Part shown: positions 46,501 to 51,630 of the stretch, piece after piece | Layout: each line of letters opens with the position of its first letter | Position numbering within the stretch: position 1 is the first letter of the stretch | From: Winslowiella toletana | GTDB taxonomy: Bacteria > Pseudomonadota > Gammaproteobacteria > Enterobacterales > Enterobacteriaceae | Reading direction: 5' to 3' | NCBI RefSeq assembly: GCF_017875465.1 | Contig: NZ_JAGGMQ010000001.1 | Location: forward strand, 806,001-870,000 | DNA: 64,000 nt | Notes under the pieces: generated by a model | Database searches by the model: none | What the model saw: the letters and a program-made list of their open reading frames with translations, nothing else | What the model was told of the DNA's origin: nothing | Made by a program: the position numbers and the translations under genes

Positions 46501-46989
46501 ACCACCACCTCCGCCACCCGCTGCGGCGACTCCCAGCCCAACCAGGCCCAGCGCGCCGATACCGGCGGCGGTGATTACACCACCGGAAATTTCGTTATCG
46601 GCCAACAACAGCGGTTCAAGGTTACCCAGTGATTCGTACGTTGGGGTAATCGCCATCGCGGTCGTCGCATCAGTCATCTCGGTGGTGACCGGGAACAGCG
46701 CATGTTCAGGCGGGTTGACGCCGTCATCGAACACCAGCTCACTGTGTGAACCATCGACGTCATCGAAGAAGAACTGCTGGTAACGCACAACGCTTCCATC
46801 GCGCATGTGCAGGATCAGATCGTTTCCCTGCCGCTCAAACTCCACGACCATCGCACGAGTGCCGTTTATCTTCACCACGCTAGGCTCAGTCAGCATTACC
46901 GTATGGTTAGCGCCGCCAGTCGCCTGGGAGATCAGCGTTCCGTTATCGCGTGAGATAATATCGACGCGGCCTTCATTGAGCTGTGCCAT
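28588..46989 (-). CDS. bapA: Giant BapA-type biofilm adhesin, 6133 residues
   Basis: The frame is uninterrupted over 18.4 kb. Residues 1-150 form the BapA/LapA-like N-terminal domain (MAQLNEGRVDIISRDNGTLI...), followed by a hydrophobic Gly/Ala stretch and 11 Gly (158-168). About 55-60 bacterial Ig-like domains of about 97 residues follow, each opening with a GDGxLNxxE-type motif and carrying GSWSVxVP and TDAAGN. Near the end is a Ser/Thr/Ala-rich linker, then GSLGDDTV, HIDGGAGTDTLVLGG and a type I secretion signal ending LQVHVV. There is no Sec signal, as expected for this export route. AAGGGG precedes the ATG. Salmonella BapA has about 3800 residues, so this is unusually long. It is expected at the cell surface in biofilm formation and host or plant attachment. 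Confidence 0.92.
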   Translation of the reverse strand: MAQLNEGRVDIISRDNGTLISQATGGANHTVMLTEPSVVKINGTRAMVVEFERQGNDLILHMRDGSVVRYQQFFFDDVDGSHSELVFDDGVNPPEHALFPVTTEMTDATTAMAITPTYESLGNLEPLLLADNEISGGVITAAGIGALGLVGLGVAAAGGGGGGGGGGGDTTPTPVQPTITINPFAGDNILDAGEKGSSQTISGTTTNVEAGRTVTITLGGVTYTTTVAADGSWSVAVPPAALQALANGSTTIAVSVTDAAGTAASDTQAITVTGPVVEVPTITIGAFAGDNILDADEKGSSQAISGTTTNVEAGRTVTITLGGVTYTTTVAANGSWSVNVPSTALQALAEGATTINASVSNSAGATASDSQAITVTGGDNEQPTLTLNDFAGDNVLDGAEKQIDQLLSGTTTNVEAGRTVTITLGGQTYSTLVQANGSWSVLVPSAALEALTAGTTTISASVSNAAGNSASDSSALVVQPDTAGSIALEPISDDGYLGAGEVAAGLVISGTTTGVTAGSIVTVSFNGNNYTAIVNADGSWSATIPSPALSALPDGVLTVSASVTDSNGDLISNSGQLNVLINSSPDATIDPPFGGDGTLNGDEASNDQTIGGNTGVTGPGQTVVVTIGGNDYNAPVANDGSWTVTIPAQDLGNLPQGGANPIIVVVTDPAGNTSTSTTPLVVDTLPPALTPGVPISGDGYLNQQEQAQPLIIGGSGEANASIVVTLAGVNYPATVDSTGQWSVTVPANTLADGSYTVAITATDGAGNTTTVNSPLTVIADPANFPTITLNPFAGDGILDGAEQQTEQFITGTTDAPQGQTITVTLGNTSYTGIVESDGSWSVSVPASALAGLNNGTQNFTVSVNDAAGNTSTSDGSFDVDTTLAAIALDPLSGDGYLNAQEATSDLTVSGTSGNVAAGSVVSFVIGATTYTAIVQADGSWSTTVPSAVLANLPDGPLTITATTPGANGATITADGTLNVVIASQPAATIDPPFGGDGALNGNEVSTDQTISGNTGVNAPGQTVQVTLGGNNYTALVGSDGNWSVTIPATDLGDLPQGSNNPLVVAVTDAAGNTSTSTTPLLVDTVAPALGLDDPISGNGYLNALEQGQPLVIVGSGEADTSIVVTLNGVDYPATVTSGGQWTVTIPAADLANIADGNYSVGIVASDAAGNTTATSAPLVVDTQSPPLALTTPISGDGYLNQQEQAEPLIIAGSGEAGANIVVTLDEVDYPATVDSDGKWSVTVPANTLGDGSYNVAITTTDGAGNATTVNSPLTVIASPANQPTLTVDPLTGDGVLDGAEQQTEQFLTGTTTNVQHGQVVTVTLGGESYTGVVQASGAWSVSIPASALEGLTNGTQNYTVSVDDAAGNNASDTGSFVVDNTVGAIALDPLSGDGYLNALEAESDLTVSGTSSNVAAGSTVSFVIGTTTYTAIVQANGSWSTTVPSTVLANLPDGPLTITATTPGANGATISADGTLNVAINDLPQANIDTPFTDAILSGDESRSDQTLTGNTGATGDGQTVTVTIGGVDYPVQVATDGSWSLLVPSTALQNLPEGPTTIVVAVSDAAGNSNTSTTTVRVDTLPPALDIEPISEDGRVNGSEQNQPLLIEGHAEAGSTVIVTLDGVDYPATIDASGYWTVNVPSAVLQGLIDGTYPVSVTASDSAGNSTTQLSSIILSTSAPAFTLAPVAGDGMLNSIEQGVPLELNGTGTPGDSVQVTLNGKSYSAIVDGNNNWSVNVPTGDLAALNNGSSYTVAVTVTDPAGNSASQQTGLVIDTSAPVVTLNPVAVDGILNASEQTQPLIVGGNGTAGDTITVTLNQVEYSVVVGQNGQWEVTIPAADLTNLPGGNNPLTVEARDPAGNTSTQSTNLLVDTAAPALELNPIAVDGTVNASEQGQPLLISGSGSAGDIISLTLNGENYTATVGSDNQWSVSVPVSALGAIADGTYPLTVTATNASGNSSSTSSNLTFDTATPALTVEPVSDGYLNNQERDENLTINGTGDAGDNVTVTLNNVDYPAVVNSDGNWSVQIPPAVLALLPDGPYTVSVTVVDAVGNTNTSTSPLIVAADPANLPTISVDPFTGDGQLNGAEQGESQILTGTTTNVQAGQLVTVLLNGVPYTGEVKAGGAWSVNIPASAFAGLQNSTQTFDVSVSDLAGNPATGSETFTVDNSFSALAIGIISGDDYLNAIEAQSDLTISGSSNNVAEGTTVTVTLNNIAYTGTVDADGKWSIIVPTADLQVLPDGPLTVTATSTDSNNNQVTSENTLNVAINTLPQPTLDTPFGDGVLSADEAQNPQTLSGTTGVIADGQQVFVTVGGVQYAALVDGQGNWTVTIPPATLQNLPDGNANVVVVVVSDVAGNSDTLTTPVVVDSTPPDIALNPVSGDGIINATEQGLPLAISGSTEAGSTVVVTLNGIAYPAIVAASGSWSATVPASALQALTDGKYDISITATDANGNSATVLTPVTLDTSAPAFTVAVIAGDGTLNASEQAQPLAINGTGVAGDSVSVILNGNSYSATVGADGQWTVNVPAADLATLTDGVYPVRITVSDAAGNSTTQQVSLPVDITPPALTLNPPSGDGILSSAEQGQPLLLNGSGESGDNITVSLNGKSYQATVGVNGQWSLEVPAVDLAGLSEGANPLSVTTRDSAGNITTVQSSLTLDTTAPTLTVAINTFAGNGIVDGAERAVDQILSGTTNAEAGQTVTVTLNGVSYSGLVLAGGAWNVTIPAGAMAGLNDGSQTLAVSVTNAAGNSTSVSDNYTINTSGSSLAIAPVSDGYLNASEQGAALSISGQSTNVTAGSIVVVTVNGVDYNATVNADGSWTATVPAGALSLVADGPLAISATVNDAAGNPVTSTSSVTVLADTLPTVTINPSFGDGSLNADDIAANGTLTGSTGVAGEGQTVSVNFDGTTYNGTVASDGSWTISIPAAALQELQQGTTSFTVTVGDVAGNTATGNGSVLVDTLPPALLVGVLSGDGVVNATELGQPLAVSGTGENGATIVVSFAGTPYTTTVDTNGSWTLNIPADALSGLTNGSYDLTVTATDSAGNSTQQPASFTVKADAASLPTISFDAFAGNNVVDGAEQQTAQTLSGVTTNVEAGQTVTITLDGAIYTAIVQPSGAWSIAIPASALQDLANGDNSLVVAVSDAAGNSISNTLDFSVNNALSGLAVDPVSGDGYLNATEAGQDLLISGTSQNVATGSTVTIEFNNQTFTAEVGANGVWSVAIPPAALAGLTDGPTTVNVSATDAAGNPVSSDATLNVQINELPDATILPPFGDSILNAAEAGSTQTLRGSTGKAGDGQQVSVNINGVDYNGLVDSDGNWTVSLSPTVLQTLGAGSMVVTVTDAAGNQDQVSAPFSVDLIPPTLTIDTIAGDGRVNAAESVAAIAISGTTTAQAGQIVTITLNGQSYTATVNASGVWSLDLPAGALAGISNGSYTLTATVTDAAGNPTSSSSAVTVETAALVPTFNTPFTDGYLNSAEAQQPQTLTGTTGASGAGQSVVVNIGGTDYNAQVDASGNWSLVLQPATLQDLSSGNLPIVVTVTDGSGNQGVIDSTASVDFQAPTLTISTIAGDNIINAAEYQQVVAVSGTASVTEAGQQVTVTFNGVSYQTLVQSDGSWSVNLPAGALQGLADGSYPVSAELSDKALNSTSVTQNITIDASPATLPTLTISAVSGDNYINQAEAGQVLAISGTSTNLEAGRTVSVVLNGKTYTATVDASGGWSTNVPAADAGALADGAQTITASATDTAGNPASNTHNVTVIAAAADQPTLNFNPVSGDDIINAQESNSNLIISGTSQRIPAGGNVLVTLDGKTYNATVDANGNWSTTVPAADVRALDQGSNTVTASSADVAGNPANASHNFTVDTVEPLLSVTLDAGDVLNLAEALAGLLVSGQTEAGLTVTVTLNNKEYSATADVNGAWSLTIPSGDLLLLQDGELGVGVSVTDRAGNTSTDVVNLDVLINALPVLNITTPFVDGLLNAAESLVAQTITGTSSNLAVGTAVVVTIGGLTFNGTVTANNVWSVNIPAGSLAGLSDGQLQVEVSAVDTAGNPATATVSADVLINTLPDATILTPFVDGLLNAAEAGVNQLISGTTGITGSGQTVTLKIDNTTFTTTVDQNGNWSATLTPTQLAALGNGTHTIDVTVTDRAQNSDSTTLGFNAIITGLPQPTLATPFVDGFLNAAEAAVNGALTGTTGITGAQTVKVTLNGTTYDATVDATTGAWNLPLSSGLLQSLQDGNLPISVVVTDAAGNVGNTSGSLTVAVNSLPNATINLPFGDGALNIDEAAVSQLISGKTGVVGAGQSVSVLISGFNGDNPLNATVDANGNWSLSLTPTQLATLANGTHSITVTARDAAGNSDVETLNVTTALTLPEPVINTPFIDGVLNITEAGAAVTLTGRTGVDGLNQGVQLKIDVNGISYTGTVDASGNWSVNIPAGALSGLTNGTHTINVTVTDSAGNTNSESLNFTASLTAPVPTLNLPFTDGYLNAAEALAGGVLSGKTGVTGAGQSVSVTIAGTTYTGATVDNNGNWTLNVGSGVLSALGQGTASVAVQATDSAGNVGAINGSFTVDTQVPTITITPFTGDNALTYLESLTTQTLGGTTTGASIGSVVTVTIGTATLSGVVQANGSWTVNVTPAAMLQLGTTSGTISASVSDIAGNVGNSSATVTVDLTPPPAPLVTLTPVGGDNIINVADGTGNVTLAGTYGNIGTAGGTVTVTINGALAGTAVVSTDDGSWSISVPNTSFIDGNAVVSVTASGLDGSATSNSTVVVDRVPPVLTIGAFTGDNVLNGSEATATQTINGTASLSEAGRTVSVTLNGKTYTAVVQANGSWSAAVPAADLQALGQGAQTISATLSDAAGNPGTATHAITVDTGAPLLQVDALLGDNVLNAADILLTQTLTGRATGAEGQTIGLYLGDGAPIATAVVNANGTFSIDLTPQVLGSLTDGALVFGVRVSDAAGNQTDATLTVNKVVNSALNLVVDTLFGDGFLNAADTAVAQTISGITTSAGVGATVALTIGGTTLTAAVGQDGKWAIVVPPTLLDVFNDGNIALQLTLTDAYGNTSTVDKTFTAIVDNLPQIGALTGLFGGDNLLNIVESTVEQTVKGVVTAATGSTVTVTLGSKSYAATVNALGEWSIKIPPLDLGALTDGTLALGVKVVDPAGNTTSTSVDVGIFTAQPSITLSPIFGDGILNIADLATGQIISGVVNNVAAGSTITLGIGGNTVTAEVGANGAFSATVSPDILGTLTSGNLTISASVTDAAGNTASASQGLVVDVIRPVVNLATLFGDGLLNAADALLTQTITGTVSGAEAGSRVVVTIGGQQFVTATTGNSFSLALTPAILQGLLDGNLTVGVAVTDSAGNTGSATAGAIVGIHNLPVITLNPLFGDGILNLVESLVTQTITGTVTNAAGSTVRINIGNSTVTAQVGSDGKFSATVAPDILGTLLNGNLTVGVSVTDAVGNTTGVSAGVQVGISNPPTLTLNTVFGDGVLSAADLNSTQTISGSSSNLAVGSTVSVTLGGKSYSALVASGGAWSVSVSKADLALLSNGNLTVNASATDAYGNVATKSGSVSVITNTPPTVSISAVFGDGLLNATDAQSAQTITGTTTNAEGSTVTVKVGSSLTLTGTVAANGTWSVSVPSASLIALADGTQNVTATVTNAAGNSGSGSSSASVITHSLPSVALGVLFTDGYLNLSEASATETITGTSTNAVGSRVSVDVAGTVYTTTVLANGTWSVNVPSSTLRGISDGSHTVLVTLTDPVGNTSVAGSSFTAKTHDLPVVGVDPVLALVNVLLNGLTVSGGTLNLAQGTRVNVTLNGSTMQATTDALGRYSVKFAGGLLTALNLNSIVTVTAVDVAGNPASTTTTLLLGSLLPVATAATSSLALFSVAADDATSVDTHALAATAASHEETAKASSSTETSATTTVESTLTTDADSATSAATATSSESTTATTDETASTAADDSSYTIGGVVITLADGTTHEGATVTGSLGDDTVTVNNLNFEHIDGGAGTDTLVLGGEHMALDLTALGLKVEHIEVLDLGASGTNSVKLDLNEALKLTDTQNEDLLIKGADGSQVTLSNTDGGVWATVGQRTVDGQVFDVYHNSALTSDNSLGDVLVQHNLQVHVV
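42540..44640 (-). repeat. Tandem super-repeat of about 1.5 kb inside the adhesin gene
   Basis: The stretch at about 42556-42840 recurs at about 44053-44340 with roughly 90% identity, an offset of about 1497 bases (499 codons, five Ig domains). In protein, ALDPLSGDGYLNA-EA-SDLTVSGTS-NVAAGS and GPLTITATTPGANGATI occur in both. A less conserved further copy lies upstream in the gene, with the same order of domain types. Confidence 0.75.
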
Positions 46990-47792
46990 CTAAGTAACCC
47001 CTTACACACCAGTTGGGTAAACGCCACGCAAGAAACTACAGAAAATCTGCAGAATCCTGGTGATTACGAAATCATTAACTTTCACCTTCGTGAATATTTA
47101 TTGACCTGGTGTTTATCAGCGAAAAAAAGCAAAAAAAGTCGTGCAAATGGCTTAAACAGTGCTATGAGGTGTTATTTCCTCTTTCTTTCATTATCCAGAT
47201 ATAAGCAATTAAGCGGCACTAAGTCGTGATGAATATTTATCTTATCGATAAATTAATTTAATTTCACAGTTTAGAAAAAATTATCATATTGCTCCAATTA
47301 TTTCTGAATAAATAATAAACTACACACCTAATGATTTGATTTTAATCAGGCTGGCGACGATGACTTAACGCCGATGGCAGAGCGAAACCATGGTGAAAAA
47401 TACCAAATTCCACATAATTTACAGGGGAAAATAATGAATATAATTCACAAGGATTTGTGATTGCCCGCACAAGCAGAGCATGCTCTGGGTGGCGAAAAGT
47501 TAAGCGGCAGAAGCGAAGCGCGGGAAAGGGTTAAAAATAAACGTTTTCAATAGCTGACCTCTTATTTTCGTTTTACGAACCTTTATGCCCCTGCCAGGAA
47601 ATATCTGGAAATTGGCCTTAGTGCGGAGAATTAAGTTAACACTGCCGTTTTTATCGGTTAATTACTCTCTGGCTTACATTAAATGCCTGCTGGCTGCGGG
47701 TGGCAAAAGGTTCACTACGACTGTTTACATTCTAAACGCGCCATTTATATGGTAAAAAGAGCACCTGAATAGTTGAAAATAAAAGCATATTA
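46990..47792. other. AT-rich control region upstream of the adhesin
   Basis: This is an 800-base gap between the divergent adhesin and MFS genes. It is strongly AT-rich at about 47030-47340, the composition favoured by H-NS, and it shows no credible gene. A perfect 14-base palindrome, CAGAGCATGCTCTG, lies at 47474-47487. Both promoters must be here, but I could not place them with confidence. Confidence 0.5.
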
Positions 47793-48947
47793 ATGACCAG
47801 TACGGACTCCGTCATTCCGCGGCAACAGTCGCCCGCCACGCAGCTGGCCACCCGCGTGATATTTTTTATTGCCGGGCTGGGCATGTCCGCCTGGGCGCCG
47901 CTGGTTCCCTACGCAAAAATCCGTATTGGCCTGAGTGATGCCTCACTGGGCGCGTTGCTGCTGTCGCTGGGCTTCGGCTCGCTGGTCGCCATGCCGCTGA
48001 CCGGCAAGTTAGTGGCCAGGTATGGCTGCAAGGCGCTGATTGTCTTCGCCAGCCTGACGGTGATGTTGCTGCTGCCGCTACTGGCCACGCTGTCGACGTC
48101 AATTGCGCTGGCAATCACGCTGATGATTTTTGGCGCCGCCATCGGCGTACTGGATGTGGCGATGAATATTCAGGCGGTCGAGGTGGAAAAAGCCTCCGGT
48201 CGCGCCATGATGTCAGGTTTCCACGGCTTCTTTAGTATCGGCGGCATCGCCGGCGCCGGTCTGGTCAGCGCCCTGCTGTGGACGGGCCTGATGCCGTTGC
48301 ATGCGGTGCTGATGGTGGCGGCACTGATCTTTCTGCTGCTGTTAAGCAGTCAGAAGCATCTGTTAAGCCAGCGTCTGCATCAGCCTGATACGCCGCTGCT
48401 GGTGCTGCCGCGCGGCTGGGTGCTGTTCCTCGGCATCTTGTGCTTTATTCTGTTTCTTACCGAAGGGGCGATTCTCGACTGGAGCGCGCTGTTCCTGACT
48501 AACAGCCGCGGCATGCCCGCATCGCAGGCCGGTCTGGGCTATGCAGTGTTCTCCGTCGCGATGACCATTGGCCGTCTGACCGGCGATCGCACCGTCAGTC
48601 GCTTCGGCAGCACCACGATTCTGTTCTGTGGCAGCCTGAGCGCTGCGGCCGGGATTTTCCTTGCGGTCAGCGTAAACGACGTGACAGTGACATTAGTGGC
48701 GCTGTTTCTGGTGGGGCTTGGCGCATCGAATACCGTACCGATCCTGTTCAGCGCGGCCGGAAAACAGGATGCGATGCCGGTCAACCTGGCGATTTCGGCC
48801 ATGACAACCATCGGATATGCAGGTATTCTGGCAGGTCCGGCACTGGTCGGGTTTGTTTCCCAGTGGTTTAGCCTGACGACGGCCTTTACAGCCATCGCGG
48901 TACTGCTTTTAGCTGTTGCTGCCAGCGCCCGGCTGGTTACACGATAA
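47793..48947 (+). CDS. MFS transporter (YbjJ-like)
   Basis: The 384 residues form twelve hydrophobic segments with the MFS loop motif GKLVARYGCKALIV between helices 2 and 3. GAAIGVLDVAMNIQAVEVEKASGRAMMSGFHGFFSIGG is the diagnostic stretch of the YbjJ/FucP-related group. The substrate is unknown; relatives are thought to be sugar or drug-type exporters. It lies just upstream of rcsD in the same direction with 21 bases between, so it may be read through into rcsD. In E. coli no such gene stands here. The ribosome site is poor. Confidence 0.83.
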   Translation: MTSTDSVIPRQQSPATQLATRVIFFIAGLGMSAWAPLVPYAKIRIGLSDASLGALLLSLGFGSLVAMPLTGKLVARYGCKALIVFASLTVMLLLPLLATLSTSIALAITLMIFGAAIGVLDVAMNIQAVEVEKASGRAMMSGFHGFFSIGGIAGAGLVSALLWTGLMPLHAVLMVAALIFLLLLSSQKHLLSQRLHQPDTPLLVLPRGWVLFLGILCFILFLTEGAILDWSALFLTNSRGMPASQAGLGYAVFSVAMTIGRLTGDRTVSRFGSTTILFCGSLSAAAGIFLAVSVNDVTVTLVALFLVGLGASNTVPILFSAAGKQDAMPVNLAISAMTTIGYAGILAGPALVGFVSQWFSLTTAFTAIAVLLLAVAASARLVTR

Positions 48948-48968
48948 TTTTGGGTGTCACGTTAAGCT

Positions 48969-51629
48969 ATGGTGCCATATAAGTTTCCCCTCACCTCAGG
49001 CAATGTCACGCGCTTCTTTGTGATGTTCATTTTGGTGCTACTGCTGGCGTTAGGATTTATGATCCATAACGCGGTTAACGCGTGGCTGACGGAAAAGCGC
49101 TACGCGATGTCCGATATCACCCACAGCATGCAAAAACGCATCGACACTTATCGTTTTGCCACCTGGCAAATCTATGAAAATCTCGCGGCCAGCGCCGCCG
49201 GGACGCCGCCAAACAGTTTGCAGGAGACGCGGCTGCGCCAGGATGTTTATTATCTGGAAAAGACGCGCCGTAAAACTGAAGCGCTGATTTTTGGTTCTCA
49301 CGACAGCAGCACGCTGGATATGACCTTGCGCATGTCCAACTATCTCGACACGTTGTGGGGGGCGGAAAACAGCACCTGGTCGATGTATTTCCTTAATGGT
49401 CAGGACAACAGCCTGATTCTGGTCTCCACGCTGCCGTTAAAAGATATGGCCACGCGTTATAAAGAGAGCGCCATTAACAGTATTGTTGATGCACGCCGTG
49501 CAGAGATGTTGCAGCAGGCCAATGCGCTGGACGAGCGCGAAAGCTTCTCGCCACTGCGCCGCTTTACCTGGCAGAACGATAACTATTTTACCGTGCGTAC
49601 CACCTTTAATCAGCCGGGCCATCTGGCGACGGTGGTGGCGTTTGATCTGCCGGTAAACGATCTGATCCCGCATAATATGCCGCTGGAAAATTTCCAGCTG
49701 AAACAGGACAGCACTGTCACCAGCGAAGGCACGCAAAGTGATGATGATGCGCAGAACACCCGGATCTCGCTGGTTAATCCGAATGTCGAGATTGCCTCTT
49801 CGCTGACCAGCACCCCACTGCAGCTGGTGTATCGCGTGCCGATTAGCAGCCTGGTGTTCGATACCTTACGTAATCTGATGTGGCCACTGCTGGCTAATCT
49901 GCTGTTGCTGCTGATGTCACTGGCCGGACTGTTTCTGCTGCGACACCAGTCGCTGCGTCCGAGTGAGAATCAGAGCGCCGAACTTGATGCGTTGCGGGTG
50001 CTGAATGAAGAGATTGTCGCCAGTCTGCCGGTCGGCCTGCTGGTGTATGACTTTGCCACTAACCGCACCATTATCAGCAATAAAATTGCCGAACATCTGC
50101 TGCCGCATCTGAACCTGCAAAAAATCATTAATATGTCTGATCAGCATCAGGGCGTGCTGCAGGCGACGGTCAATAATGAAGTGTATGAAATCCGCCATGC
50201 GCGCAGCGTAGTGTCGCCGCATACTCAGCTGTTTATGATGCGTGACCAGGACCGTGAACTGCTGGTAAATAAAAAGCTGCAAAAAGCGCAACAGGTGCTG
50301 GATAAGAACCATCAGATGCGGCAACAGCTGTTGCAGAATCTCGGTCATGCGCTGTATCGTCCGCTGGGTAATGTGGTGGAGCATATCCAGCAGCTCAGCA
50401 TACACAGTGAAGATGACGCACAGCTGGACATATTGCAGGAAACCCAGGCGCTGCATCGTCTGGTCGAGGATATTGTGCTGCTGAACCGGCTGGAAACCCA
50501 TGACTGGACGCCGGATGCCACCTCTTTCAATCTGCAAACATTGCTGGATGATGTGGCATTAGAGATGCTGCCGCTGACGCGCCGTAAAGGGCTGACGCTG
50601 CTGGTGCGCAACCGCCTGAGCAGCGACGAAATGCGCTTTGGCGATCAGCGCGCCATTCGCAAGGTACTGACCACGCTGCTGCACTATTCACTGACCACCA
50701 CCAACTGGGGCAAGATTACGCTGGATATCGACTCGCCGGCAGAGCGCCCCGATCGTCTGACGATTCAGATCGTCGATACCGGTGCCGGTTTAACCGTCGA
50801 TGAACTGGGTAATACCGATTTCCCGTTCCTTGGCGAAACCTCGCAGGATCGCTTTGGTCAGGCATCCGGCCTCGCCTTCTTCCTGTGCAAGCAGCTGTGT
50901 AAGCAGCTGGGCGGCCATTTAGAAGTGCATGCCAAACCGGATATTGGCACCCGCTACAGTATTAATTTGCAGATGCCGCTGGAAAACCAGCAGCCGCAGG
51001 AAGAGAAACTGCTGGAGGGGCTGACCGCATTAATTGAAATTACTGTTGATGACGTACGCAAAATTGTCTGTCATCAACTGGAGAACTGGGGCGCCAACTG
51101 CATTACGCCGGATGAGCGCTTCTCCGGCCAGGATCATGATGTTCTGGTCACTGACGATCCGGCGCGTTTAACGCCGTGGTCACTATTGCTCACGGATGAT
51201 GAGATGGGGTTCCGGGCGATTAGCGATAATCAATACCGGGTCAACTTCAATATCAGTAGCGCAGTGCTGGATGCATTGTTGCAACTGATTGAACAACAAC
51301 TGGCGCAGGATGTGCCTGGTGATGAACCTGTTGAAGAACAGGATGACACACCGCTGTTAAATAGCGGTTATTACCAGCTATTTGTCGACACAGTACCGGA
51401 TGATGTAAAGAGATTGTATAATGAGTCGGCGAACAGAGATTACAGTTCGCTTGCTCAGACAGCGCATCGCCTGAAAGGCGTGTTTGCCATGCTCAATCTG
51501 GTACCAGGCAAGCAGCTTTGTGAAACGTTAGAACAGCACATTAAAGAGTGTGACGATTCAAACATTAAAAATACCACCAGTAACATCGACGCTTACGTCG
51601 ATGAACTGCTGCAGCAAGGTAACCAATAA
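48969..51629 (+). CDS. rcsD: RcsD phosphotransfer protein
   Basis: The 886 residues (E. coli 890) have two membrane segments (about 15-37 and 300-325) around a periplasmic domain with QETRLRQDVYYLEKTRRKTEALIFGSHD. A degenerate kinase-like region lacks the phospho-acceptor His, an ATPase-like domain follows, and the C-terminal HPt domain has the active His in AQTAHRLKGVFAMLNLVPGKQLCE. RcsD passes phosphate between RcsC and RcsB in the envelope-stress relay that controls capsule, motility and biofilm genes. rcsB starts 1 base after its stop. Confidence 0.96.
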   Translation: MVPYKFPLTSGNVTRFFVMFILVLLLALGFMIHNAVNAWLTEKRYAMSDITHSMQKRIDTYRFATWQIYENLAASAAGTPPNSLQETRLRQDVYYLEKTRRKTEALIFGSHDSSTLDMTLRMSNYLDTLWGAENSTWSMYFLNGQDNSLILVSTLPLKDMATRYKESAINSIVDARRAEMLQQANALDERESFSPLRRFTWQNDNYFTVRTTFNQPGHLATVVAFDLPVNDLIPHNMPLENFQLKQDSTVTSEGTQSDDDAQNTRISLVNPNVEIASSLTSTPLQLVYRVPISSLVFDTLRNLMWPLLANLLLLLMSLAGLFLLRHQSLRPSENQSAELDALRVLNEEIVASLPVGLLVYDFATNRTIISNKIAEHLLPHLNLQKIINMSDQHQGVLQATVNNEVYEIRHARSVVSPHTQLFMMRDQDRELLVNKKLQKAQQVLDKNHQMRQQLLQNLGHALYRPLGNVVEHIQQLSIHSEDDAQLDILQETQALHRLVEDIVLLNRLETHDWTPDATSFNLQTLLDDVALEMLPLTRRKGLTLLVRNRLSSDEMRFGDQRAIRKVLTTLLHYSLTTTNWGKITLDIDSPAERPDRLTIQIVDTGAGLTVDELGNTDFPFLGETSQDRFGQASGLAFFLCKQLCKQLGGHLEVHAKPDIGTRYSINLQMPLENQQPQEEKLLEGLTALIEITVDDVRKIVCHQLENWGANCITPDERFSGQDHDVLVTDDPARLTPWSLLLTDDEMGFRAISDNQYRVNFNISSAVLDALLQLIEQQLAQDVPGDEPVEEQDDTPLLNSGYYQLFVDTVPDDVKRLYNESANRDYSSLAQTAHRLKGVFAMLNLVPGKQLCETLEQHIKECDDSNIKNTTSNIDAYVDELLQQGNQ

Positions 51630-51630
51630 G

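Noticed and set aside
28663..46783. Dozens of open frames of 60-230 codons antisense to the giant adhesin gene
   Set aside because: They follow the repeat composition of the coding strand and none has a ribosome site or recognisable product.
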